Shown here: in pieces, positions 45,447 through 54,250 of the stretch | How the letters are laid out: every line of letters starts with the position of its first letter | How positions within the stretch are numbered: position 1 is the first letter of the stretch | Assembly (NCBI GenBank): GCA_026387915.1 | Contig: JAPLKS010000009.1 | Span: 243,537-307,536 of the forward strand | Length of the DNA stretch: 64,000 nt | DNA from: Gemmatimonadota bacterium | GTDB lineage: Bacteria > Gemmatimonadota > Gemmatimonadetes > Gemmatimonadales > Gemmatimonadaceae | Reading direction: 5' to 3' | Translations under genes and position numbers: made by a program | The notes under the pieces: generated by a model | Database searches by the model: none | Seen by the model: only the letters and a program-made list of their open reading frames with translations | Told to the model about the DNA's origin: nothing

Positions 45447-45517
45447 CATACCGTTGCGCGAAAACATCGCCCGCGCGCATTGCGCTACGCCACGGACCGC
45501 CGCTACCTTAGCGGTCT

Positions 45518-46279
45518 GTGAGCACTCCGCGCACGAGCCACGTCCCAGCCCGCACAGCGACAGCGCCCCGCCCTACTCGGACGAAGGGCGGGGGCCACGT
45601 CACCGTCGCGTACGAAACCATTCGCGCCAGCATCATCTCCGGCGAAATTCCTGCGGGGAGCCGGATCGTCGAGCGCGACGTGGCCGCCTATCTCGGGCTC
45701 TCCCGAACGCCCGTGCGGAGTGCGTTGCACCGGTTGCAACAGGAAGGCTTTGTCGCCCCGACGGGGCGGAGCGCCGATCAGCGGTTGACCGTCACGCCAC
45801 TCACCGCAGAAGACGGCTGGGAGCTGTACCTGTTATTGGGACGCCTCGAAGGCCTCGCGGTCATGCCCGTCGCCCAGCGCACACGGTCGGTGCGCGCGAC
45901 CGTCGCACGTCAGCTCCGCACCATCAATCGCTCGCTCGCCGCGGAGAGTCGGAAACGCTCCGGCGTCAGCCACGCGTTTGAACTGGACCTGAACTTCCAC
46001 GGCATCTTCGTCGCGGAGAGTGCTGGCCCGCGCGTGCTCGCGCTGCACGAGGTGCTCACCCCGCAGATCGAGCGGTACGTCCGGTTGTATGTGCGGACCA
46101 TGGGAGACGACATCTCCCTGGCCATCCGCGAGCACGAAGCCATTGCTCGTGCGATTACCGACGGGGACGCACTCGCGGCGCAGCGCGCCGTCGAGGTGCA
46201 TTGGCACAACAGCGCCGACCGCATTGCCAGCACGATCGTGCAGCACGGGGAGCGCGGGTCGTGGCATCTGCGCAACTAG
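45518..46279 (+). CDS. GntR-family transcriptional regulator (FadR/FCD subgroup)
   Basis: This is a 253-residue regulator with an N-terminal winged helix (about residues 28-95; ISGEIPAGSRIVERDVAAYL, LGLSRTPVRSALHRLQQEGFV). The all-helical FCD ligand-binding domain (about 100-240) contains the metal-ligand-type residues ELDLNFHGIF, HEAIARAI and VEVHWHNS. Such regulators usually sense a small carboxylate or sugar acid. The first 25 residues are a basic extension; the GTG at 45518 is the only start supported. It is divergent from the GNAT gene and probably autoregulated. Confidence 0.9.
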   Translation: MSTPRTSHVPARTATAPRPTRTKGGGHVTVAYETIRASIISGEIPAGSRIVERDVAAYLGLSRTPVRSALHRLQQEGFVAPTGRSADQRLTVTPLTAEDGWELYLLLGRLEGLAVMPVAQRTRSVRATVARQLRTINRSLAAESRKRSGVSHAFELDLNFHGIFVAESAGPRVLALHEVLTPQIERYVRLYVRTMGDDISLAIREHEAIARAITDGDALAAQRAVEVHWHNSADRIASTIVQHGERGSWHLRN

Positions 46280-46341
46280 GAACCCTAGTCGAACTGCGGC
46301 GTGCTCAGTGAGCGAGTCAGCACGGTGCTGGCGCGGCGTTC

Positions 46342-47361
46342 CTAAAAGGCGGCGAGTTCCCCACCGCACTTCTCGCAGTACCACTCGGTCGGGTGGTTCA
46401 TACTGCCGCATTCATTGCACTTGAGCGACTTCACCACCTCTGCCGAACTCGGCGTCTTCATGCCAAAGGTGTTCGACAGCTTGTCAAAGGCGCCGCTCTC
46501 TCGCGCTTGATCTTCGGTCATCCGAAAATGCGGTTCAGCGCCGCCGAACAGTTCCGGCGCCCGTTCGGGTGCGGCCGGTGTCGCGCCCTGCGCACGATGC
46601 CCGCTGGGACTCGTCGCGGGACGAGCCGTTTCGGCCGCCGGTTGGCGCGCGGCGGCAGCTGACGCGGGCGGTGTAGAGCCGCCGAGCACATCGCGCAGAA
46701 ACGCCAACTCATCGGTCGGCGAGGTCGGCACGGCACCGAACGGGCGTGGCTCCGGTGCAGGAGCCGGCGTCGAAGGCGCCACGACGGGGGCCGCGTCCGC
46801 CACCGGAGCCTGCACGACCTCCTCCTCCGGCAATTCGTCTTCTTCCGCAGCCGGTGTCACGGGAACATGCGCATCATCTGCGGCGCCTTCGTTCGCAACG
46901 GCCGCACTCGCCGAGTTCACCGCTCCCGTCCCCGCCTCACTGAGCAATGCCTGCATGGTCGCTAATTCTTGCCGCACCACCTCACGCGCCGCCTCGAGTT
47001 GTTCAAGGGCGGCGTCGCACTTGGCGCGCAGCTTATCCCACTCTTTCGGGGTGTACTCGCCCACGGCGGCGCGCAACTCCCCTTCGGCACGTTCGTCGCG
47101 TTTGTGTTCCACGCCGGCGTCGTGCTCCACGAGATCCTGCTCGAGCTGTTCGGCAATCGCGCGCACCGCTCCCATCTCCTGCGACAACCGCGCGTGCGCG
47201 TCGGCCAGCTTGGCGCGATAATCCTGCTCCACGCGCATCATGACGTGCGTGGGCGTGGCGCTACGGCGCGCGTCGAGGGCGGCGAGCCACGTTTCGATTT
47301 TGCGGCGCTCGTCGAGGAGCGTCGCAATGTGCTGCATTTGGGCCTTGCGGTCGTCGGTCAT
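46342..47361 (-). CDS. Coiled-coil protein with acidic-Pro linker and C-terminal zinc ribbon, unknown function
   Basis: This 339-residue cytoplasmic protein has three parts. Residues about 1-130 are charged coiled coil (DDRKAQMQHIATLLDERRKI, HARLSQEMGAVRAIAEQLEQ). About 135-270 is an Ala/Pro/Glu-rich disordered linker. The last 25 residues hold a zinc ribbon with two CxxC pairs (CNECG and CEKCG). No family is recognised. The ATG at 47361 overlaps the aldolase stop (ATGA), placing it last in the pyrimidine operon. It may be a scaffold or nucleic-acid-binding protein, but the sequence does not decide. Confidence 0.8.
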   Translation of the reverse strand: MTDDRKAQMQHIATLLDERRKIETWLAALDARRSATPTHVMMRVEQDYRAKLADAHARLSQEMGAVRAIAEQLEQDLVEHDAGVEHKRDERAEGELRAAVGEYTPKEWDKLRAKCDAALEQLEAAREVVRQELATMQALLSEAGTGAVNSASAAVANEGAADDAHVPVTPAAEEDELPEEEVVQAPVADAAPVVAPSTPAPAPEPRPFGAVPTSPTDELAFLRDVLGGSTPPASAAAARQPAAETARPATSPSGHRAQGATPAAPERAPELFGGAEPHFRMTEDQARESGAFDKLSNTFGMKTPSSAEVVKSLKCNECGSMNHPTEWYCEKCGGELAAF

Positions 47362-47999
47362 CGCTTCGCTCTCCGTGCTTCGAGTGCTCGCACGTCGGCC
47401 GTGGCCAAATGCGTCACTCCTCCTATCTGTAGCGCGGCGCACACGATGCGCGCCGCATGTTCGAGACTCTCCATGCGCTGGTGCGCCTCCCCCAGCGTTC
47501 GCCCCACCGTCACCGCGCCATGATTGGCCAACAGCGCGGCGTCGCACCCTCCCATCGCTGCTGCCACCGTCTCGCCGAGTGCGGCGGAACCTGGCATCAC
47601 GAACGGCACAATCGGCACCGGTCCCACGTTATACACCATTTCCGCCAAGGCATCATACGGCAACGGCCGCCCCGCGACCGCAAAGCCCGTGGCCGTCGGC
47701 GGGTGGGCATGCACCACCGCTCCGATGTCGGCGCGAGCGCGGTACAGCGCGAGGTGCAACTCGAGTTCGCTCGATGCCTGCAACCGACCTCGGACGCGAT
47801 GACCCGTGAGGTCCACCTCAATCAAATCCACCGAGCGCACATCCACCTTACTCATTCCAGCGGGGGTCACGAGCACCCGGGTTGGAGAGAGCCGCACGGA
47901 CACGTTGCCGTCCTGACCGGCGATCAGTCCGGATTCATACAATCGCCGGCACACGGTGACAACGCTTCGACGCACACCCAGCCCCGCGGTTCGGGACAC
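47358..47999 (-). CDS. Class II aldolase/adducin-family protein
   Basis: This 213-residue zinc enzyme of the L-fuculose-phosphate aldolase/ribulose-5-P epimerase family has GNVSVRL near the N-terminus, the zinc motif HAHPP, a third ligand region in LANHGAVTVG, and a helical end. The reaction may be sugar-phosphate aldol cleavage or a dehydratase step (MtnB-like); the sequence does not separate these. The GTG start lies 1 base after the pyrC stop. A pyrimidine operon is an unexpected place for it. Confidence 0.85.
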   Translation of the reverse strand: MSRTAGLGVRRSVVTVCRRLYESGLIAGQDGNVSVRLSPTRVLVTPAGMSKVDVRSVDLIEVDLTGHRVRGRLQASSELELHLALYRARADIGAVVHAHPPTATGFAVAGRPLPYDALAEMVYNVGPVPIVPFVMPGSAALGETVAAAMGGCDAALLANHGAVTVGRTLGEAHQRMESLEHAARIVCAALQIGGVTHLATADVRALEARRAKR

Positions 48000-48000
48000 C

Positions 48001-49287
48001 CTAGCCCATTATGGAATGGACGATCCGGCCACCGACGAGGGTACAACTCACTCGTCCAGTCAGGGTACGGCCGCCGTAGGGGGTGTTTCGCCCCTTGGTT
48101 TTGAACGCCTTGGGGTCAATCACCCACTGCGCCGTCGGATCGAACACGGTGATGTCGGCCTCCGTGCCGCGCCGCAAGTTGCCACCGGGGAGGTGGAAGA
48201 GCTTGGCCGGTGCGCAGGCCATTTTGTCGATCAGCGTGGCAACGGAGATAATCCCCGGCTGGACAAGCCAGGTGATATTCACCGCGAGCGCCGTCTCAAG
48301 CCCAACAATGCCGTTGGGCGCATCGGAGAACTCGCGTTCTTTTTCGTCGTAATGGTGCGGCGCATGATCCGTGGCAATCACGTCGATCGTGCCGTCCTTC
48401 ACGGCTTCCTGCAACGCCAGCACGTCGTCCGCGGTGCGGAGCGGCGGATTCATTTTGGCGTTGGTGTCGTAGCCCTCCACCTCATTCTCGGTGAGCGAGA
48501 TGTGGTGCGGGCACACTTCGGCGGTCACGCGAATGTTGCGGTCCTTGCCCCAGCGAATGAGATCCACGGAGCCGCGCGTGCTCATATGACAGAGATGCAC
48601 GTGGCCGCCGGTACGCTTGGCGAGCAAGATATCGCGAATGGCCATAATCTCTTCGGCTTCGCTCGGAATCCCCTTGAGCCCAAGCCGCGCGGAGACCAGC
48701 CCCTCGTTCATCGCCCCACCGTGCGCGAGCGTCGGATCCTCGCAGTGGTCGGCCACGGGAATACCGAACGTGCGCGCGTATTCGAGCGCGGTGCGCATCA
48801 GTTGCGCACTGACCACGGGCTTGCCGTCATCACTCACGGCCACCGCGCCAGCGCCCACCATTTCACCGAACTCGGCGAGCTGTTCGCCTTTCTGCCCAAT
48901 GGAAATGGCGCCAATCGGGTACACACGCGCGGCGTTGGCGGCGCGTCCCTGCTTGAGCACAAAACCAACTGCGGCCTGATTGTCCGTCACCGGATCGGTG
49001 TTGGGCATGGCGCACACCGCGGTAAAACCGCCAGCCGCCGCAGCGCGTGCGCCGGTGGCAATCGTCTCGACGTCTTCACGTCCCGGCTCGCGCAGGTGAC
49101 AGTGCACGTCAATAAACCCGGGCGACACCACCTGCCCCGTGCAATCGACAATGGTGGCGCCGTCGGGGCCGGCGATCTTGCCGCCCACGCTCTCAATTTT
49201 GCCGTCGCGAATGAGCAGATCGCCCACGGCGTCGAGATTCGTCGATGGATCGAGGAGGCGTCCCCCTCGGAGCAGAATGTCGGTCAC
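48001..49287 (-). CDS. pyrC: Dihydroorotase
   Basis: This enzyme cyclises carbamoyl aspartate to dihydroorotate in de novo pyrimidine synthesis. The 428 residues are typical of the type I (PyrC, B. subtilis-like) class: zinc ligands in [10 protein letters not shown], then [25 protein letters not shown] and the catalytic Asp region [11 protein letters not shown]. It overlaps pyrB by 4 bases. Confidence 0.96.
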   Translation of the reverse strand: MTDILLRGGRLLDPSTNLDAVGDLLIRDGKIESVGGKIAGPDGATIVDCTGQVVSPGFIDVHCHLREPGREDVETIATGARAAAAGGFTAVCAMPNTDPVTDNQAAVGFVLKQGRAANAARVYPIGAISIGQKGEQLAEFGEMVGAGAVAVSDDGKPVVSAQLMRTALEYARTFGIPVADHCEDPTLAHGGAMNEGLVSARLGLKGIPSEAEEIMAIRDILLAKRTGGHVHLCHMSTRGSVDLIRWGKDRNIRVTAEVCPHHISLTENEVEGYDTNAKMNPPLRTADDVLALQEAVKDGTIDVIATDHAPHHYDEKEREFSDAPNGIVGLETALAVNITWLVQPGIISVATLIDKMACAPAKLFHLPGGNLRRGTEADITVFDPTAQWVIDPKAFKTKGRNTPYGGRTLTGRVSCTLVGGRIVHSIMG

Positions 49288-50240
49288 GCGCCTCCCTTGG
49301 CGGCTTCGGCGAGTCGCGGCGAGTTGCCGGCGAGGAGATAGAGCACGGCCATCCGCACGGCGACGCCGTTGGTGACCTGTTCGAGAATGACGCTATGCGG
49401 GCCGTCTGCCACGTCCGAGTCGATTTCCACGCCGCGATTCATGGGGCCCGGATGCAAAATCAGCAGATCACGCGGCGCACGCTCCAACCGCTCGCGCGTG
49501 ACACCAAATACCCGATTGTACTCACGCAACGACGGAATGTAGCCGGCCTGCATCCGCTCGAGTTGCAGCCGCAGAATGTTCAGGGCATCGGCCCACTCAA
49601 TGGCCTGCTCAATACGATCGAACACCTGCACGCCCATTTCGTGAATGGCGTTGGGGAGCAGCGACCGTGGCCCGCACACCGCGACTTCGGCACCGAGCTT
49701 GGTGAGCCCCCAAATGTTGCTACGCGCCACGCGCGAGTGCAGGACGTCACCACAGATGCAAATCTTCTTGCCGGCAAGCGATCCGAACTTCTGGCGCAGC
49801 GTCAACAAGTCGAGCAAGCCTTGCGTGGGATGCTCGTGCGTCCCGTCGCCGGCGTTGATGACGTTGCTCTCAATGCGCTCGGCCAGAAACCGCGCCGCAC
49901 CCGACGAGCCGTGGCGAATGACGACCATGTCAATGCGCATCGCTTCGAGATTGCGCGCGGTATCCACCAGCGTTTCGCCCTTGGACACGCTCGACGCCGC
50001 CGGCGCCACATTGACCGTGTCGGCCGACATGCGCTTCTCAGCGAACTCAAAGGAGATGCGCGTTCGCGTGCTGGCTTCAAAGAACAGGTTGACGATCGTC
50101 GCACCGCGCAACGTCGGCACCTTCTTAATCGTGCGTTCGGAAATTTCCCGGAGCGGCTCAGCGGTGTCGAGAATAAGAGTGATTTGCTCGGCCGTAAGAT
50201 GCTCGAGACCGAGCAGATCTTTGCCGAGTGGGGAGGTCAC
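49284..50240 (-). CDS. pyrB: Aspartate carbamoyltransferase catalytic subunit
   Basis: PyrB makes carbamoyl aspartate from carbamoyl phosphate and aspartate. The 318 residues carry the carbamoyl-phosphate motif [13 protein letters not shown], the [12 protein letters not shown] block and the aspartate-binding region [11 protein letters not shown]. No pyrI regulatory gene is nearby, so it is probably the trimeric, non-allosteric type. The GTG start overlaps the pyrR stop (GTGA). Confidence 0.97.
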   Translation of the reverse strand: MTSPLGKDLLGLEHLTAEQITLILDTAEPLREISERTIKKVPTLRGATIVNLFFEASTRTRISFEFAEKRMSADTVNVAPAASSVSKGETLVDTARNLEAMRIDMVVIRHGSSGAARFLAERIESNVINAGDGTHEHPTQGLLDLLTLRQKFGSLAGKKICICGDVLHSRVARSNIWGLTKLGAEVAVCGPRSLLPNAIHEMGVQVFDRIEQAIEWADALNILRLQLERMQAGYIPSLREYNRVFGVTRERLERAPRDLLILHPGPMNRGVEIDSDVADGPHSVILEQVTNGVAVRMAVLYLLAGNSPRLAEAAKGGA

Positions 50241-50788
50241 AGCGCCCCCGTGGCGACGAGCAGGACCTCGTCCTTGCCATCCAGTTCGACGACGCAGACG
50301 TCCACGCGCGAACCGACCGGCACTTCCACGTGCTTACCCACCACATCAGGCTGAATGGGCAGTTCGCGACCGCCACGATCCACCAGCACCGCGAGCGAGA
50401 CACGCGCGGGCCGGCCAAAATCGGCCAGTTCGTCGAGTGCCGCGCGAATCGTCCGGCCGGTAAAGAGCACGTCGTCCACGATCACCACATTCAGCCCCTC
50501 AATGGCCACGGGCAGGTGGGTTTTTCCCACCACCGGGCGCGGGCCGACGGTTTGGAGGTCATCGCGGTAGAGCGTGATGTCGAGAGCGCCTAACGGCACC
50601 TCGACAGACTCACGGGCGGTGATGAGAGCGGCAATCCGGGCGGCAATTTGGACGCCGCGGCGCTGGATGCCGACGAGCAACAGACGGTCGGTGCCGTCAT
50701 TGCGTTCTATGATCTCGTCCGCCATACGCGTAATGGTGCGCTCGAAGGCGCGGGCGCTGAGGACGACCGACGTGGGTGCAGGAGTCAT
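50237..50788 (-). CDS. pyrR: Bifunctional pyr operon regulator/uracil phosphoribosyltransferase PyrR
   Basis: PyrR binds pyr mRNA in response to UMP and can also act as a uracil phosphoribosyltransferase. The 183 residues show the PRPP-binding motif [14 protein letters not shown] and the typical end ([14 protein letters not shown]). The ATG at 50788 is chosen by homology; a much longer in-frame extension would run through the divergent glycosyltransferase gene. No clear PyrR-binding leader loop was found upstream of the gene. Confidence 0.95.
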   Translation of the reverse strand: MTPAPTSVVLSARAFERTITRMADEIIERNDGTDRLLLVGIQRRGVQIAARIAALITARESVEVPLGALDITLYRDDLQTVGPRPVVGKTHLPVAIEGLNVVIVDDVLFTGRTIRAALDELADFGRPARVSLAVLVDRGGRELPIQPDVVGKHVEVPVGSRVDVCVVELDGKDEVLLVATGAL

Positions 50789-50872
50789 GTCGAACGTGAA
50801 ATATGCCGCGCGACCCATCGAAAATGAAGCACCCCGTTGCGTGCCCCGCCTCGAACCGGCGACCTTGTGGGG

Positions 50873-51628
50873 ATGAATGGCGCCCCGCCCCCGCATTTGA
50901 GCCTCATCGTCCCCTGCTACAACGGGGAGGACCGCCTGCCCGCGGCCCTCGCCCAGCTTGGGGCGTTCCTCGCGGAGCAGCCGTATACCTCCGAGCTGAT
51001 CCTCGTGGATGACCACAGCCGCGAGCCCACGGCGGCGCTGTTGCGCGCCTTTGCGTCCACGCGGCCGAATGTCTCCGTCATTCGCAACGAGCAGAACAGC
51101 GGCAAGGGGGTCAGCGTCGGCCGCGGGATGCTGGCGGCCCGCGGCGCCTTCCGCGTGTTCACCGACGCCGATCTCGCCTACCCGCCGTCGGAGGTCAACA
51201 AGATTTTGCGCGACCTCGAGGCCGGCGCGGATGTGGCGATTGCCTGCCGCGTGTTGCCCGAATCGCGCTACATGATGAGCCCGAGCTTCTTCCATTACCT
51301 GTACACGCGCCACGTGATGAGCCGCGTGTTCAACGCCATGGCGCGGGCGGTGCTCCTCCGCGACGTGCTCGACACGCAGGCCGGACTCAAGGGTTTCACT
51401 GCCGCTGCGGCCGAGGCGGTGTTTCCGCGCCTGACAATTCCCCGCTTTGGGTTTGACGTGGAAGCGCTCTTTGTGGCGCAGAAGAAGGGCTACCGTGTGC
51501 AGCAGACCGCGGTGTTTTTCCGCTACGACGAAGAACCCACCACCGTGAGCTTTGCGCAGAGCGCCTTCACGATGGCGGGCGAACTATTGCAGGTACGCCT
51601 GAATCACTGGCGGGGGAAGTACGACTGA
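50873..51628 (+). CDS. GT2 family glycosyltransferase (polyprenyl-phosphate sugar transferase-like)
   Basis: This 251-residue GT-A enzyme resembles dolichyl-phosphate glucose/mannose synthases: LSLIVPCYNGEDRLP at the start, VDDHSRE, NSGKGVSVGRGM and the metal-binding DAD in TDADLAYPPSE. There is no C-terminal membrane segment. Relatives transfer a sugar from a nucleotide to a polyprenyl phosphate. The ATG at 50873 follows a GGGG Shine-Dalgarno. A ChbG-type deacetylase follows 28 bases downstream, hinting at an N-acetylhexosamine. Confidence 0.88.
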   Translation: MNGAPPPHLSLIVPCYNGEDRLPAALAQLGAFLAEQPYTSELILVDDHSREPTAALLRAFASTRPNVSVIRNEQNSGKGVSVGRGMLAARGAFRVFTDADLAYPPSEVNKILRDLEAGADVAIACRVLPESRYMMSPSFFHYLYTRHVMSRVFNAMARAVLLRDVLDTQAGLKGFTAAAAEAVFPRLTIPRFGFDVEALFVAQKKGYRVQQTAVFFRYDEEPTTVSFAQSAFTMAGELLQVRLNHWRGKYD

Positions 51629-51656
51629 GCCGTCGGGCGGCCTCCGCCGCCTGATC

Positions 51657-52487
51657 GTGACCGCCGACGACCTGGGATTCACGCCGTCGGTGACGGCGGG
51701 CATTCTGGAGGCACATCACGCTGGTTCGGTCACTGCGACCTCCATGATGGTGCACCAGCCGGGGTGGGACGACGCCGTGCGCACGGCGCGGGCAGCCCCA
51801 ACGCTCGACGTTGGGTTGCACTTCAACGTGCTTGTCGGTGCACCGATGACCAAGGCGACGTCGCTTACCGACACGCGCACGGGCACCTTCCTTCCCCTCC
51901 GGAGCCTCGTGATGCGTGCGCTCGCCGGGCGCATTGATGCGGCCGAAGTGGAAGCGGAGTGCACCGCGCAGTTTGCCGCGCTCGTGGCGGCCGGCATCCA
52001 TCCCACGCATATGGATTCGCACCGGCACACGCACGCCTTGCCCGTCTTTCGCGGCGCGGTGAGCCGTGTGGCCGTTGCGCACGGGGTGTGGCAGCGCCGT
52101 CCCCTGGAGTCGCCGGCGCTCTTTGCCGTCGATGCCGCAGCGCAACTGCACCGCGCCGTAATCCGCGCGGCGTGGACGGTGAGCGGAGCGGGCGCGCGCG
52201 AGGTGCGGCACACCGATCATTTTGCCGGCATCGCGCTGCAGGGCGGAACACACTTTGACGCGCGTCTGGACGTCTTGCTCGAGCATCTGCGGCCGGGCGT
52301 CACGGAACTCATGGTGCATCCTGGGCGCGTGGATGATGCCCTGCGCGCCCTCGACGGCTACACCTGGCAGCGCGAGCGCGAACTCGCCGCGCTCACCTCA
52401 CGTCCGCTACGCGACCGCCTTGCCCGTGGCGCTACCAGCATCACCAATCCCGTGACGCTCATCGGATTCCGCGCGCTCACCGCGTGA
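51657..52487 (+). CDS. ChbG/HpnK/YdjC-family carbohydrate deacetylase
   Basis: This 276-residue metal-dependent deacetylase-like protein has ADDLG at the start (catalytic/metal Asp pair), GLHFN, the metal-binding DSHRHTH and a C-terminal MVHPG motif. YdjC-family enzymes remove acetyl groups from chito-oligosaccharides, and NaxD removes one from a polyprenyl-phosphate N-acetylhexosamine. The GTG at 51657 is the first usable start. Its last 81 bases overlap tail to tail with the gene on the other strand. Confidence 0.87.
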   Translation: MTADDLGFTPSVTAGILEAHHAGSVTATSMMVHQPGWDDAVRTARAAPTLDVGLHFNVLVGAPMTKATSLTDTRTGTFLPLRSLVMRALAGRIDAAEVEAECTAQFAALVAAGIHPTHMDSHRHTHALPVFRGAVSRVAVAHGVWQRRPLESPALFAVDAAAQLHRAVIRAAWTVSGAGAREVRHTDHFAGIALQGGTHFDARLDVLLEHLRPGVTELMVHPGRVDDALRALDGYTWQRERELAALTSRPLRDRLARGATSITNPVTLIGFRALTA

Positions 52488-53657
52488 ATCCGTAACAAGG
52501 CCGAGCAGTTCGGCCTGCATCACGAGCCAGAGCGGAATGAGAGGCACCGTCTTGAGCAGGTAGTGCACGTAGTAGGCCTTGTACCACGCGCGCGGCATCA
52601 AGTCGGTGGAGCCGAGGTTGACCACCACAAAGGCGAAGACCATGAGCGCGGTACGCCACCCCGCGCGCGGCATCACGGCAAACCAGAGCGACACTCCAAT
52701 CATCGCAATCACGAACGACGGTGATTCGGCTTGATGATTGAACAGCACACAGAAAACGAGGATGGACGCCAAGAACTGCGTGCGAAAGGCCACGTCCGCA
52801 TAGCGCCGCCGTTGAACCGCGAGCGGCAGCAGGAGAATGGAGATGCCCGCGAGTTGCGTGGGCCAGTGCGGCCAGTCCACGCCCCACCAGACGCGGAACT
52901 GCCCCATCAGGCCAGCGTAGAGGTCTGCACCGCCCGTGCCGTAGCGTGCGAGCGGCACGGCATCGCGCGACTCAATGGCGAACCACGAGTGGTATTGCAT
53001 GGCCAGCGCGTCCGGCGTGGTGACGAGCAATGGCAACGCCACCCCGATGAGCGCCACGGCGGCGGCCACAAAGCCGAAGCGCACTTTGCGCGGATAAAAG
53101 ATGGCGCCGGCGAGCGCCGCAATCGGAAAGAGCTTCACAAAGAACCCAACGGCGATCGCGGCGGACGCACTCCACTGCTCGCGACGCTCATACGCGCTCC
53201 ACGCCACAATCATAAGGCCCGCACAGAGCGCGTTGGTCTGCCCGCGTTGCAGATCGCCCACCACGGCGAGCCAGGCCAGTGCAAGCGCCATCACGGCCTG
53301 CCGGCGCGGGAGGAGCCGCGTGAGTCCGGCCCACACGGCCAAGGCGCAAATGCTGGAATAGCAGAGGTACCCGACAACGCGCGGCAAGGCTGCAAACGGG
53401 GTAAAGAGCAGTGCAAACGTGGGGCTGTATTTAAAAAAGTCGGCGTGCTGGTCTGGGTACGCCGCATAGAGATCCTGCGCCGACCGCAGATGCTGCGCCG
53501 CAAAAGCGAAGATCGTGAAGTTGTTCTCGGACGACATCAGCGTGCGCTGCAGCGCCACCACCACGGCACTCGCGAGGTACAGCACCAGCAGCCATCGCGT
53601 GGGATGGCGCGGTGTTGCCGCGCTGGGCGCGGACGTCGGAGGAACGGCTTCTGTCAT
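52407..53657 (-). CDS. GT87/DUF2029-type integral membrane glycosyltransferase
   Basis: This 416-residue membrane protein has about nine to ten hydrophobic helices. A loop after the first helix carries conserved Asp/Tyr residues (AQDLYAAYPDQHADFFKYSP), and GDLQRGQTN follows, as in the GT87 alpha-mannosyltransferase-like family that uses polyprenyl-phosphate sugars. The C-terminus is a charged cytoplasmic tail overlapping the convergent deacetylase gene. By context it could use the lipid-linked sugar made by the two genes facing it. Confidence 0.82.
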   Translation of the reverse strand: MTEAVPPTSAPSAATPRHPTRWLLVLYLASAVVVALQRTLMSSENNFTIFAFAAQHLRSAQDLYAAYPDQHADFFKYSPTFALLFTPFAALPRVVGYLCYSSICALAVWAGLTRLLPRRQAVMALALAWLAVVGDLQRGQTNALCAGLMIVAWSAYERREQWSASAAIAVGFFVKLFPIAALAGAIFYPRKVRFGFVAAAVALIGVALPLLVTTPDALAMQYHSWFAIESRDAVPLARYGTGGADLYAGLMGQFRVWWGVDWPHWPTQLAGISILLLPLAVQRRRYADVAFRTQFLASILVFCVLFNHQAESPSFVIAMIGVSLWFAVMPRAGWRTALMVFAFVVVNLGSTDLMPRAWYKAYYVHYLLKTVPLIPLWLVMQAELLGLVTDSRGERAESDERHGIGDAGSATGKAVA

Positions 53658-53693
53658 GAAATCAAAGTTCGCCGACGCCTCTCAGAAATGAAA

Positions 53694-53719
53694 GCGGCGC
53701 ACCGTGGAGGGTGCGCCGC
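53694..53719 (-). terminator. Hairpin terminator of the small CBS-like gene
   Basis: A 10-bp stem (53694-53703 with 53710-53719) with a 6-nt loop is followed on the minus strand by a T-rich stretch (TTTCATTTC). It lies between the small gene and the GT87-like gene. Confidence 0.65.
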
Positions 53720-53743
53720 ACAGCGATCAAGGGCCTTGCCGCC

Positions 53744-53947
53744 TTACGCGGCGGCGGGATGCGTCCCACGGCCGACTGGCCGATCGAGGTACACCGTCTC
53801 GCGCCCTGGCCCGAGCGGCTCTGAGGCCACGGGGCGCCGAATCAGCCCGATCAGTCGGCCGCCGTCAAACACGGGGAGTGCTTCGTTTGTGGTGGTGTGC
53901 ATTTCGGGTTCCAGCTCCATCACGGTCATTGTCGGTTCCATGGTCAT
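53744..53947 (-). CDS. Small 67-aa protein resembling the C-terminal end of a CBS domain
   Basis: The gene has an excellent GGAGGGAAGG Shine-Dalgarno region before the ATG at 53947 and a hairpin terminator after its stop, so it is probably real. The protein begins with a Met/Thr/Glu-rich stretch (TMEPTMTVMELEPEM). The segment NEALPVFDGGRLIGLIRRP looks like the last strand-turn-strand of a CBS domain, which normally needs about 55 residues in pairs. No complete nucleotide-binding site is possible. It could be a relic or a micro-domain. Confidence 0.65.
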   Translation of the reverse strand: MTMEPTMTVMELEPEMHTTTNEALPVFDGGRLIGLIRRPVASEPLGPGRETVYLDRPVGRGTHPAAA

Positions 53948-54250
53948 AGTCCTTCCCTCCGGGGGGCTTCCCTTCACCTAGTAAGACACGCCGAGTGGGC
54001 CAAAGGTTTCACCGGTGATAGTCCTCGCGATCACAGACCAGGAAACCCCTCCAGGCGGCGCGGCGTCACCTCATAAAAATGACTGGGCGGCTGCGCTCAG
54101 CCATCGTTCTGCCGTCACAGCACCGATACGACTGGGTAACGCCGAGAGGCTAGGTACGGTACATTCGTCAGCCTCAACACTCGTTCAGCTATCTCCGATT
54201 CCGCACGCGCGCGCCCTCGGCGTCCCCCCACCCGAACCACGAGAGCCAGC
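53948..54250. other. Intergenic region without a supported gene
   Basis: This 303-base divergent region lies between the small CBS-like gene and the DUF4239 gene. It must hold both promoters, but no -35/-10 pair is convincing. TACATT at 54160-54165 is a possible -10 box for the DUF4239 gene without a good -35. No tRNA, riboswitch or repeat was seen. Confidence 0.6.
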
